DNA of 64,000 bases, taken from Prauserella alba. GTDB lineage: Bacteria > Actinomycetota > Actinomycetes > Mycobacteriales > Pseudonocardiaceae. Where the stretch lies: assembly GCF_024171735.1 (NCBI RefSeq), contig NZ_JAMTCH010000005.1, forward strand, positions 372,001 to 436,000. Direction: 5' to 3'. Positions 33,865 through 42,032 of this stretch are shown here, in pieces. The translations under genes and the position numbers were made by a program. Position 1 is the stretch's first letter. Each line of letters starts with the position of its first letter. The notes beneath the pieces were generated by a model. The model was given only the letters and a program-made list of their open reading frames with translations. It searched no databases and had not been told where the DNA came from.

Positions 33865-34917
33865 ATGGCCCCATCCTCGTCGTCGTACGCCGATGGTCAC
33901 CGACGTCGCAACAATGCCCCCACCTCGTCGCGTTCGTCCCGTGTCGAGACACGCCCGGCATACCCCGGAGCCACCCCGCGTTCCCGCCCAAGCACACCCC
34001 GCAGCGCCGCCGGGACGCGCCCGAAAACCCCGGCCGCGCCGCGCCAGCACACCAACGGTGCCCCGGCGACACCGACACCGGCCACCGTGTGGACCTGCGG
34101 ACCCGAACCCGTCGATGCACGCGCTCCCTGGCCCACACCCATCGTGGAAACCCTCGTTGCCGCGTTCACCGACCCCGGCGCACACGTCACGCTGCTCACC
34201 CCGGACCCGGTTGGCACCTGCACCGACGCCCCCTCCGCCGATGTGGGCGAGACCGACGGGCAACCGGAGTGCGGGGTGCTCGACGTGGTGCGCGCGTTGA
34301 ACCGCGACGTCGACGTCGCGACCCTCATCCCGCATGCGTTCAGCGAGGCGGGCGGCGCCCGTCCGTTCTGGGCGAGCCTGCCCACCAGCCACGCCAACCC
34401 CGCCGCCGCGCTGGCCGCCACCGCCCCCACCCACGGTCTCGCAGATTCCGGCGGTACGCGCTGTCAGGCTCGCGCCGACCTCGTCCTCGCCTCGCTGCCC
34501 TCTCACGCGGCGGACACGCTGTCGCTGCACCGCATCGCCCGTGCCGCGGCTACGCAGCTACGCGCAGGGGGAATTTTCGCCGTCTACACCCACAGCGACA
34601 GCCACCGCGGACGGTTGATCGATCCGACCGGGGACATCGTGGCGGCCTGTCAGCACGCCGACCTGCTCTACCTCCAGCACATCGTCGCCCTCCACACCCC
34701 GATCCGCGCCGGCCATCTCCACTCCGATCCGAGCCCCGCCCACACCACCGACCACGACCGCGCCCACCACCGGGCTCACGCGCGCGGACTGCCCGCGCCG
34801 CACCTGCGCGTCCACAGCGACATCCTCGTGTTCGCGCAACCATCCGAAACAGACACCTCGTCGCCCGACACCGGCGCGACCGATCCGACCACGGTCGCCA
34901 GCGGCGACCCCTCGTGA
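33865..34917 (+). CDS. Catalytically degenerate methyltransferase-like protein
   Basis: A 350-residue protein. After a disordered Pro/Arg-rich N-terminus (about 1-80) there is a Rossmann-methyltransferase-like region. RADLVLASLPSHA sits where a DNA methyltransferase has its [S/N/D]PPY motif, and the following ATQLRAGGIFAVYT...LIDPTGDIVAACQHADLLYLQHIVAL parallels the corresponding part of the true methyltransferase encoded next (NILRPGGHVAIT...LIDLPSQIIACGHAVG). The catalytic motif is lost and no glycine-rich SAM loop is obvious. ATG 33865 follows GGGAGGAG. It probably is a partner or regulatory subunit of the next enzyme; this is inference. Confidence 0.6.
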   Translation: MAPSSSSYADGHRRRNNAPTSSRSSRVETRPAYPGATPRSRPSTPRSAAGTRPKTPAAPRQHTNGAPATPTPATVWTCGPEPVDARAPWPTPIVETLVAAFTDPGAHVTLLTPDPVGTCTDAPSADVGETDGQPECGVLDVVRALNRDVDVATLIPHAFSEAGGARPFWASLPTSHANPAAALAATAPTHGLADSGGTRCQARADLVLASLPSHAADTLSLHRIARAAATQLRAGGIFAVYTHSDSHRGRLIDPTGDIVAACQHADLLYLQHIVALHTPIRAGHLHSDPSPAHTTDHDRAHHRAHARGLPAPHLRVHSDILVFAQPSETDTSSPDTGATDPTTVASGDPS

Positions 34918-34988
34918 GCCGCACCTGAATCGCCGCCCTGAACGGCCTATCCACCCGCTGACCAGACCCGCGAAAGGTGCCTGCCGCC

Positions 34989-35999
34989 ATGACCCCACAG
35001 CCGCCGAACGAACGCGACCAGCACTGCGACGCGCACACCGACGAGGCGACCATGCCGATCCCACGCACCTTCATCGACACCCTCCACGCCAACCCTGCCG
35101 ACAACGATGCACCCGGCGCAGGTGAGCTGCCCGTGTCCGTGTGGACGACCGCGCAAACCTCGCCGGCGAACCAGCGGAAAGGCCGCTACGTGGCCGGAAC
35201 CACGGCACACCCTGCCAAGATGCTTCCCGCCGTCGCCGCCCACGCCATCGAGCACTACACCCGTCCGGGCGAGCTCGTGTTCGACCCCATGGCCGGAGCC
35301 GGCACCACCCTCGTCGAAGCCCTCCACGCCGGACGGCGCGCCCTCGCCGTCGAATACGAACCCCACTGGGCCGCCATCGCCCAAGCCAACCTCGAACTCG
35401 CCCGCCAACGCGGACACAACGCCGACGCCCAGGTGGTACACGGCGACGCCCGCCAACTCCCGCACCTGCTGCCCGAGGAGTACCACGGGCAAGCTGCCCT
35501 CGTCGTCACCTCACCGCCCTACGGGCCCTCCACCCACGGCCGCGTCGCCACCGCGAGCACCGACTCGGCCGACGGAAAAGTCCACAAGTACCACCACCGC
35601 TACGGCAACACCCTCGACCGTGGAAACCTCGCCAACGTCGGACACCACCGACTCCTGTCCGGCTTCACACGCATCCTGGCCGGAGCCGCGAACATCCTGC
35701 GTCCAGGAGGGCACGTCGCCATCACCGTGCGCCCCTGGCGCGAGCATGCCGAACTGATCGACCTGCCATCACAAATCATCGCCTGCGGCCACGCCGTCGG
35801 ACTCGAACCCGTCGAACGATGCGTCGCGCTCCTCGCCCGCGTCGCCAACGACACGCTCATCGCCCGCGGCAGCTTCTTCCAACGCGACTTCATCCGCAAA
35901 CAACGCGAACAAGGCCTTCCCCTCCACCTCATCACGCACGAAGACGTCATCATCCTGCGCCGCCCTCTCGAACCCACGACCGCCGTCCGCGCGCGATGA
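34989..35999 (+). CDS. DNA N6-adenine/N4-cytosine methyltransferase
   Basis: A 336-residue class I methyltransferase. HPAKMLP (74-80) is the substrate/SAM-binding N-terminal motif, FDPMAGAGTT (98-107) is motif I, VEYEP (121-125) is motif II, and VVTSPPYG (172-179) is catalytic motif IV of N6/N4 amino-methyltransferases. No endonuclease gene is next to it, so it is an orphan methyltransferase, which on mobile elements often protects against host restriction. ATG 34989 follows GAAAGG with 12 bases; a GTG at 34977 is directly on the purine run and unlikely. It follows the degenerate methyltransferase-like gene by 71 bases. Confidence 0.85.
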   Translation: MTPQPPNERDQHCDAHTDEATMPIPRTFIDTLHANPADNDAPGAGELPVSVWTTAQTSPANQRKGRYVAGTTAHPAKMLPAVAAHAIEHYTRPGELVFDPMAGAGTTLVEALHAGRRALAVEYEPHWAAIAQANLELARQRGHNADAQVVHGDARQLPHLLPEEYHGQAALVVTSPPYGPSTHGRVATASTDSADGKVHKYHHRYGNTLDRGNLANVGHHRLLSGFTRILAGAANILRPGGHVAITVRPWREHAELIDLPSQIIACGHAVGLEPVERCVALLARVANDTLIARGSFFQRDFIRKQREQGLPLHLITHEDVIILRRPLEPTTAVRAR

Positions 36000-36142
36000 C
36001 GAGAAACGTCAGGGCGTGACAGCAGCGACGGTCCATCAACGGCGTCGACAGCCACCGCGTTCGAGACGCTCCGAACCCACAGCACCTCGGCCTGTGGCGG
36101 CCACCCCGTCCTGCGAGCCAGCTTCATCACAAGGAGGCAGAC

Positions 36143-36412
36143 ATGCACGAACTCGACGCGCCTGACACTGCGGCTGCCGCATCACCTGTGAGACACGGCA
36201 GTGCCACGCGGCGAACGGGAATGTGGGAACTCGGTAGCACCACGGACTTGATGACCGCGGCGCGCATGTTGGGTATCGGCCGCACGACGGCCTACCGCCT
36301 CGCGCGTAACGGCGAGTTCCCCTCGCCGATCGTGCGAGTGGGCCGGACTTACCGTGTCGCCGTCGCCCCGCTCCTGACACTGCTGGGAATCAGTGAAGAG
36401 CCTCATGGCTAA
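36143..36412 (+). CDS. Excisionase-type helix-turn-helix protein
   Basis: An 89-residue DNA-binding protein with the excisionase/MerR-like core MTAARMLGIGRTTAYRLARNGEFPSPIVRVGRTYRVAVAPL (residues 37-77). Small proteins of this type next to an integrase act as recombination directionality factors or control integrase expression. ATG 36143 has a perfect ribosome site AAGGAGG 6 bases upstream. The integrase gene follows after 81 bases in the same direction. Confidence 0.8.
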   Translation: MHELDAPDTAAAASPVRHGSATRRTGMWELGSTTDLMTAARMLGIGRTTAYRLARNGEFPSPIVRVGRTYRVAVAPLLTLLGISEEPHG

Positions 36413-36493
36413 GACTTGCCCTCTGGACGCCGACGAGCGTCCATAGCGGTCGTTCCACACGACCCCTGCTGACTGCCGGAAGGACTCCATCCG

Positions 36494-37957
36494 ATGCCAC
36501 CCGTTGCTTCGGGGACGATATACAAGCGGTGCCTGTGCAAGGACCCGGAAACCGGACGAACTTGGGGAGCGGCGTGCCCGAAACTGAAACGCCGCAGCGG
36601 TGCATGGAGTTCTGACCACGGAACTTGGTACTTTCAGGTCGAACTTCCGCGAACTCATGGCGGAGCGCGTCGAACCCGACGGCGCGGGGGATACGCCTCC
36701 CAAGCCAGCGCCGAGGCCGACCTCGAGCAAATCTGTGCCGTGATCGACACTGCCAAACCCCACGGAGACGCCGCGCTGGCCACAGTCGGCGATCTCATCG
36801 ACGCTCGACTGCAAGCCCGCGAACCCATACCCGACCCCGCCGAGACCGCAGCACAGCTGACCCGTGCTGGCAGCGACTCGCTGACCCAACTTCCGACCGT
36901 GGGGGAGTGGCTGCACACCTGGTTGGACAGCCGCAAGACCCTGCGCGGCAAGACCCGCATATCCTACGAATCCCACCTGCATCTATGGCTCGTTCCCCAC
37001 CTGGGACACCATCGACTCGACGCGCTCACCGTCGACCACATCTCCTGCATGTTCGACGCCATGGCCGAACGCAACGACACCATCACGGCCGCCCAAACGA
37101 GCTCCGACGACGATGTCCGCGCCAGCGTACGAGGAATGCGCGTGATGGGACCGGCGACCATGCAGCGCTACCGTGCGACCTTGCGCGCCGCGCTCAACGC
37201 TGCCATCCGCGCCCAGAAGATCACGTTCAACCCGGCGTCTTTTGTCGAGCTGCCATCCGGCCGCCGCCCGAAGGCGTTGTTGTGGACCGCCGAGCGGGTC
37301 GAGCGTTGGCAACGTACCCGCGACAAACCCTCCCGCGTCATGGTCTGGACCCCCGAACAGACCGGCCGCTTCCTGGACCATGCGGACGGCCACCCGTACT
37401 ACTCGTTGCTGCACCTGATCGCCTACCGCGGTCTACGGCGAGGTGAAGCGTGCGGGTTGCGATGGTGGGACGTCGACCTGAACCGGGCCACCATCACCAT
37501 CAGCTCGGCGCTCGTCCTGCAGGGGTGGCGTGCCGAGTTCGGAGAACCGAAAAGCGAAGCATCCGGACGTGTGATCGCGCTCGACGACGCCACCGCCGAG
37601 GTTCTGCGGGAACAGAAGCGCCACCAGGACCAGCAGCGTCAGCGCGTTGGCGAAGACTGGCAGGACAACGACCTCGTATGCAGTGAACCCAACGGTGCAC
37701 CGCTGCACCCGGCGAAACTCACCGATGCGTTTCGCGCCATCGCCGACGGCGCGGACCTGCCGCCGGTCCGCCTGCACGACCTGCGCCACGGGGCAGCCAC
37801 CCTCGCCCTGGCCACCGGCGCCGACCTGAAACTGGTGCAAGAACTCCTGGGCCACTCGTCCATCTCGGTGACCGCCGATACCTACACCCACGTGTTACCC
37901 GACCTGGCACACAAAACCGCCGAGCAGGCCGCCGCCCTCGTACCGCGTGGGAGGTGA
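36494..37957 (+). CDS. Tyrosine recombinase (integrase) of the conjugative element
   Basis: A 487-residue integrase. A Cys-containing N-terminal segment (CLCKDPETGRTWGAACPKL, residues 13-31) and an arm-binding region precede the core-binding domain (about 135-245) and the catalytic domain with Arg315 (YRGLRRGEA), Lys353, His428-x-x-Arg431 (LHDLRH), His454 (LLGHSSI) and nucleophile Tyr464. All catalytic residues are present, so it should be active. Position directly after the excisionase-like gene and at the right edge of the transfer region identifies it as the element's integrase. An AAGG site lies upstream of ATG 36494. Confidence 0.92.
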   Translation: MPPVASGTIYKRCLCKDPETGRTWGAACPKLKRRSGAWSSDHGTWYFQVELPRTHGGARRTRRRGGYASQASAEADLEQICAVIDTAKPHGDAALATVGDLIDARLQAREPIPDPAETAAQLTRAGSDSLTQLPTVGEWLHTWLDSRKTLRGKTRISYESHLHLWLVPHLGHHRLDALTVDHISCMFDAMAERNDTITAAQTSSDDDVRASVRGMRVMGPATMQRYRATLRAALNAAIRAQKITFNPASFVELPSGRRPKALLWTAERVERWQRTRDKPSRVMVWTPEQTGRFLDHADGHPYYSLLHLIAYRGLRRGEACGLRWWDVDLNRATITISSALVLQGWRAEFGEPKSEASGRVIALDDATAEVLREQKRHQDQQRQRVGEDWQDNDLVCSEPNGAPLHPAKLTDAFRAIADGADLPPVRLHDLRHGAATLALATGADLKLVQELLGHSSISVTADTYTHVLPDLAHKTAEQAAALVPRGR

Positions 37958-37985
37958 AGGAGCCCCGGCGGTGGCCCCCCGATAG

Positions 37986-37997
37986 CACGTGGCTTCG
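37986..37997 (+). other. Candidate right attachment repeat (CACGTGGCTTCG)
   Basis: Identical over 12 bases to 10131-10142 and placed 28 bases after the integrase stop, where the core site of an integrated element is usually found. If both are the ends, the element is about 27.9 kb. Flanking bases differ, so the assignment is tentative. Confidence 0.35.
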
Positions 37998-38066
37998 GTT
38001 AAGCGAGCGGAGCGGACGGCAGATCGGGTGCGGGCATCGCCATCGACTCATGCTGATCCCTCGTGT

Positions 38067-38763
38067 TGCAGGCACCCGCGCGTGCGGGGCGGACGCTGCC
38101 GACGTAGTTCGGGAAGTGGAACGTCGCGGGCTGATCCCCGCTGGCGCGGGGCGGCGTGTTGTCACACACCACGTTCGTCACCACCCGCGGCTGATCCCCG
38201 CGGGCGCGGGGCGGACCGGTACGCCCGGACGTTCTTGGGTGCCGTGGCCGGCTGATCCCCGCAGGCGCGGGGCGGACGTAGGCGCCTTCGGAATCGGCGC
38301 CAAATCCGCCGGCTGATCCCCGCGGGCGCGGGGCGGACGTGACAAGTCGAGTACCGAAGTTGGCTAAGTGCGGCTGATCCCCGCGGGCGCGGGGCGGACG
38401 GTCTGTCTATCCGCTGGGTGCGTGACTACGACGGCTGATCCCCGCGGGCGCGGGGCGGACGATCGTGGCGGCCGAGGTGCCCTGGTCGTGGAGGGCTGAT
38501 CCCCGCGGGCGCGGGGCGGACGCGGCCTGATTGAGGGCACGATCTGCTGGAGCGGCTGATCCCCGCGGGCGCGGGGCGGACCACTGGGACCCCGGCCACT
38601 TCCCGTGGCGCCGAGGCTGATCCCCGCGGGCGCGGGGCGGACGGACTTCCAGCTCCGCAAGATGCGGCTCCTCCGGCTGATCCCCGCGGGCCCGGGGCGG
38701 ACTCCCGGACGTTCTCCAAGTCGATATCTAGACCCGGCTGATCCCCGCGGGCGCGGGGCGGAC
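38067..38763 (-). CRISPR. Type I-E CRISPR array 1 (12 repeats, 11 spacers)
   Basis: Repeats of 28 bases with 32-33-base spacers start at 38129, 38189, 38250, 38311, 38372, 38433, 38494, 38554, 38615, 38675 and 38736, with a decayed one at 38067-38094. Read on the minus strand each begins GTCCGCCCCG and ends GGGGATCAGCC, the usual orientation for this repeat class, so transcription runs leftward and the decayed repeats at the left are the trailer end. Single changes occur in the repeats at 38129, 38250 and 38675. The stem CCCCGC/GCGGGG is the Cas6e hairpin. The array follows cas6e by only 40 bases. Confidence 0.97.
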
Positions 38764-38803
38764 ACTTGTTGACCTGGTGGTTTGTTGGCCGGTTCGGCAT
38801 TTT
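38764..38803 (-). promoter_or_regulatory. Leader-proximal segment of CRISPR array 1
   Basis: The 40 bases between the cas6e stop and the first repeat end, on the minus strand, in CCAGGTCAACAAGT just before the repeat. The same motif with one change (CCAGGTCAAGAAGT) precedes array 2, and CCAACAA and ACTGAATG blocks further upstream are also shared. The array is probably expressed from here or by read-through from the cas operon. Confidence 0.6.
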
Positions 38804-39436
38804 TCATTCAGTTTTGAGGAGGGCGATGGAGAGGAGTCCTAGGCCGTAGGCGCGGCCTCGGCCGATGCCGTGGGTGATGGCGTCGAGTGCGGTGTCGCGG
38901 TCGGTGACGGTGGCGGTTCCTTCGTATTGCGCAAATCGGTGCACGATCCGTGGTGTGTTGGGGGTTTTGCGGCCGGTGATAGTGCCGGTGTGGGTGATGT
39001 GGGTCGTGTGGAGTTCGAGGCCGCGGCTGGGGGCGCGTTGTTTCCACCAATCGAGAGGGTCGTCGCCTGGTTGGATGATGGGTTTGTGGCCGTTGTAGCG
39101 CACGGGTGTTGCGCGGAGGCGGTAGCGCACGCGGACGCCGGTGTCGAGTTGTCCGACGAGGTTGTCCATAGGTTTGGTGGCTACCGCGCCGTAGTTGCTG
39201 GGGAGGCGTTCGGGGTCGGGTTGGGTGAGTGATTGGACCAGGAGGATGTGGTTGTCGCGGGTGGTTTCGAGCCGATGGAGGGTCGCTGAGGTTTGGCGGG
39301 CGTTGTCGCCGAGTTCGGGTGGGCAGGTCAGCGACAGCACGGTCTGATGCAGCTTGTGGGCGTTGCGGACATCGCGCGCGGCGGCGCGGCTGCGGGGGTT
39401 GAGCACGATCTGGGTGAGGGTTGGGGTAGCGAACAT
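38804..39436 (-). CDS. cas6e: Cas6e crRNA endonuclease
   Basis: A 210-residue protein with the Cas6e/Cse3 layout: N-terminal MFATPTLTQIVLNPRSRAAARDVRNAHKLHQTVLSL containing the catalytic-type histidine (H28 region), and the C-terminal glycine-rich loop GIGRGRAYGLGLLSI expected for repeat RNA binding. It cuts the repeat hairpin to make crRNAs and stays in Cascade. Last gene of the cas operon, 3 bases after cas5e. In complete I-E loci cas1 and cas2 would follow; here the array begins 40 bases later. Confidence 0.92.
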   Translation of the reverse strand: MFATPTLTQIVLNPRSRAAARDVRNAHKLHQTVLSLTCPPELGDNARQTSATLHRLETTRDNHILLVQSLTQPDPERLPSNYGAVATKPMDNLVGQLDTGVRVRYRLRATPVRYNGHKPIIQPGDDPLDWWKQRAPSRGLELHTTHITHTGTITGRKTPNTPRIVHRFAQYEGTATVTDRDTALDAITHGIGRGRAYGLGLLSIALLKTE

Positions 39437-39439
39437 GGG

Positions 39440-40204
39440 TCAGGTGGTCTCCCGTGCGAGTGCGTCGAGCCATTCGTCGCTGTAGCCGGCGCAGCCGGTG
39501 GCGGGGAGGTGTTCCCACCACCGGTGCATGGTGTGGCTGGTGTGGACGGGGTAGAGCTCGGTGGCCCCGGCGGGGCGGACGGTGTCGACGGTGGTGACGG
39601 TGTCGCGGTCGTGCGGTGGGGTGTCGGCGAGGAACTCGATCCGCACGCTGTCGTCGGCGTTGGGCTTGCGGCGATGCAAGGGCAGGTGGCGCAGCAGTCG
39701 GTTCGGGTCGTCGGTGGTGCGGCTGAGGATGAGCGGACTGGTGAGGGGGAAGGCGCGGCGTCCGCAGTACGGCGCCCAGTGTGGTGCGGCGAGCCAGTCG
39801 GAGATGGTGTCGAGGCTGAAGGCCCGGTCGTCCATGCTGGTGAGGGCGATCGTGAAGGCCGCGTCGGCGAGGTACTCGCGCCAGCTTTGGATGGTGCCTT
39901 TGCCGTGGGTGCGGTAGGTCTCGTTGGAGGTGATGGCGGTCCGTTCCCGGGGCTGTCCGCCGCCGACAGTGTGGTAGTCCGTCCGGCGTGCTCCGGGCCT
40001 GTCGACGCGGATGGTGACGTGGAGGGCGTCGGACAGTGGAGCTAGGTCGCCGCCGCGGGGGATTCCCCCGGCGGCGGCGAGGAGCCCGATCAATCCGGTG
40101 CGGGTCGGCCAGGGTTCGGTGGCGCGTTGCTGCCATAACCCGGAGGTCGCATAGGACTGCAGTGGTGCGTCCAGGTGCAGCACCAGCAGGTCGGTGGTGG
40201 GCAT
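39440..40204 (-). CDS. cas5e: Cas5e Cascade subunit
   Basis: A 254-residue Cas5e (CasD) with the typical start LLVLHLDAPLQSYATSGLWQQRATEPWPTRTGLIGLLAAA. The PTRTGLIGLLAAALG-type block is the signature of Cas5 in type I-E. It caps the 5' handle of the crRNA. Its start overlaps the cas7e stop (TGATG). Confidence 0.93.
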   Translation of the reverse strand: MPTTDLLVLHLDAPLQSYATSGLWQQRATEPWPTRTGLIGLLAAAGGIPRGGDLAPLSDALHVTIRVDRPGARRTDYHTVGGGQPRERTAITSNETYRTHGKGTIQSWREYLADAAFTIALTSMDDRAFSLDTISDWLAAPHWAPYCGRRAFPLTSPLILSRTTDDPNRLLRHLPLHRRKPNADDSVRIEFLADTPPHDRDTVTTVDTVRPAGATELYPVHTSHTMHRWWEHLPATGCAGYSDEWLDALARETT

Positions 40205-41436
40205 CAGGCCGCTCCTGCTGTGTCACGCGCGGCGGCTGTGTCGGAGGCAGCGTCCGTGGTGGCACGAACGAGGTCGCTGATGCCGGTGTGCAGTTCGCCG
40301 AGGTTCGCGGGTTCGTCGGCGCCGGCGGCAGGGGAGATGGCGTGGCCGTGCCAGTGGGGGTGCTCGCCGGTGAAGGCGACCATGCCTTTGTTGTAGCGGT
40401 CGAGCTGGGCGACGGCGCGTTCGAGGTAACCGTTGCTGGAGGGGCGTAGGGCTTTCTCGAACGCGGTCACCAGCGACAGGGGCCGGTCGGTGACGGTGGT
40501 GTAGACGAAATCGGGCCAGGTGTGCGCAGCGGTCACGTTTTGCTTGCCGGTGGGCAACTCGCGGCAGAACGCGCGGGCGAACACGTCGACCAGTTGAAGG
40601 GCGCCGTCGAGGTCAGGCGCGTCCTCGGTGCCGAGGTTGGCCGCGAGCCGGTCGACGTTGACCGTGGCGTAGCGGTACATGGTGCCCGAGGTGTATTCGG
40701 CGTCGCCGATGTGCGCAGCACCGCGGGAGCCATCGTCGAGATAGTCGTCGACGGTGGCGAAGAAGTCGACCTCGTCGGTGGTCGCGTTCACGGAGATGGC
40801 GTGGGCCATCTGCACGGCGCCGTCGACCTGGCTGCCGGGCAGCTCGGCGACGAACCGGCCCAGGAGCGAGATGACAGGGTTGCGGGTTTCGAGCGCGGGG
40901 AGTACGGCGGCACCGTCGAGGACGGTGACACGTTCGGGCTGCTCGTGCTCGCTATCGCTGGGTTTCGTCGCCTTCCTTCCGCTCTTCTTGGGGGTGGGCA
41001 GAGGCGTCGCGACGATCGCGTCGTGCTGACTGTCGCAGAGCGCGACGAGTTCGTCGAGGGCGGCGTCCGCGACCCAGAGCATGATGTTCGATTCGTCGGT
41101 GTCGGGGTCGGGTCGTAGGCCTCCCTGCTTGGACGCGGACTTCGCGGCGGCGCCCGCGGCGGCGTCGAGCACGGCCCGCCCGGCGCGACGGGCATCGTCG
41201 CCGTTCCACCCGGCCGCGATGAGTCGGTCGGCGATCTTCGGCGCGAGACGCCGGGTGCGCCATGTCGACGCGCCCAACTCGGTTTCGATGGCATCGCGGA
41301 TGGGGCGCTTCCAGGCCTGTGATGAGACACGGGCGCGGACGACGCCGCCGTACTCGCAGGTTTTGGGCGCGCCTTCACGGTCGCGGTTGAGGTTGCTGTA
41401 AGGAAGGGACTGTAGGGCGTGGATGGTGACGAACAT
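40204..41436 (-). CDS. cas7e: Cas7e Cascade backbone subunit
   Basis: A 410-residue Cas7e (Cse4/CasC). The N-terminus MFVTIHALQSLPYSNLNRDREGAPKTCEYGGVVRARVSSQAWKR is a clear match to the family, which forms the six-copy backbone along the crRNA. It is slightly longer than the E. coli protein because of a charged insertion near residues 155-175 (PTPKKSGRKATKPSDSEHEQP). Starts in overlap with the cse2 stop and ends in overlap with cas5e. Confidence 0.95.
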   Translation of the reverse strand: MFVTIHALQSLPYSNLNRDREGAPKTCEYGGVVRARVSSQAWKRPIRDAIETELGASTWRTRRLAPKIADRLIAAGWNGDDARRAGRAVLDAAAGAAAKSASKQGGLRPDPDTDESNIMLWVADAALDELVALCDSQHDAIVATPLPTPKKSGRKATKPSDSEHEQPERVTVLDGAAVLPALETRNPVISLLGRFVAELPGSQVDGAVQMAHAISVNATTDEVDFFATVDDYLDDGSRGAAHIGDAEYTSGTMYRYATVNVDRLAANLGTEDAPDLDGALQLVDVFARAFCRELPTGKQNVTAAHTWPDFVYTTVTDRPLSLVTAFEKALRPSSNGYLERAVAQLDRYNKGMVAFTGEHPHWHGHAISPAAGADEPANLGELHTGISDLVRATTDAASDTAAARDTAGAA

Positions 41437-42032
41437 CAGACGTTCTCCTTCTCCGCGGTGTCAGCCGCGGGGTCGGCAGGATGAGTAGTCGGGGCGTCGG
41501 TGAGGGCGTCGATCTGCTTGCGTGCGGCATTGGTCAGCGTGGCGCGGTAGTAGTCGCGGGCCCAGCGAGCGGCGACGGTGTCGCCGCTCCAGGGCCAGGC
41601 GTCGACATCACAGGTGAGGCGGACCCAGTTCACGCCGATGCCTTCGGAGCGGAGGGTGCGGACGGTGCGGGCGACGTGGCGGTGCACGGTGCTTTCCCGC
41701 TGCCGGCACAACACGGTCAACAGGCGTTGCGTCGTCGACTCAGCCAGCACCTTGCGGACGCTGGCGGTCGCCAAGGACACGCCCAGGTTTGCCGGTGGTG
41801 GTTGCGTGGTTTTGGTCTCGATCGCCATCAGCGAGGCGATCATGTACAGGGTCCGAGCTCGGTGGCTGGTTTCTGCCTCGTGTTCGGTCCAGGGGATGAG
41901 GTAGGCGTGCATCCGTGTCGGTACCCGAGCAACGTCGAGGTTGACGCCTCTGCGTAGCACGGTGCGCGCAGCCGGGTTGTCCAGCACATCGACCATGTCG
42001 GCCACGAATTTCTGTGCGGTGTCGAGTTTCAC
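41436..42032 (-). CDS. cse2: Cse2/Cas11 small Cascade subunit
   Basis: A 198-residue Cse2 (CasB). Helical, with LDVARVPTRMHAYLIPW and GVNWVRLTCDVDAWPW as family-like blocks. Two copies normally sit in the belly of Cascade and bind the target strands. I start at GTG 42032, which overlaps the cas8e stop (GTGA); the longer frame upstream is shadow of cas8e. Confidence 0.88.
   Translation of the reverse strand: MKLDTAQKFVADMVDVLDNPAARTVLRRGVNLDVARVPTRMHAYLIPWTEHEAETSHRARTLYMIASLMAIETKTTQPPPANLGVSLATASVRKVLAESTTQRLLTVLCRQRESTVHRHVARTVRTLRSEGIGVNWVRLTCDVDAWPWSGDTVAARWARDYYRATLTNAARKQIDALTDAPTTHPADPAADTAEKENV

Noticed and set aside
34989-35999. Restriction-modification system
   Set aside because: No endonuclease gene is adjacent; the PD-(D/E)xK protein at 10154 is 23 kb away and belongs to another operon.
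38808-40265. A 485-residue arginine-rich minus-strand frame across cas6e and cas5e
   Set aside because: It is the out-of-frame shadow of two clearly identified cas genes.
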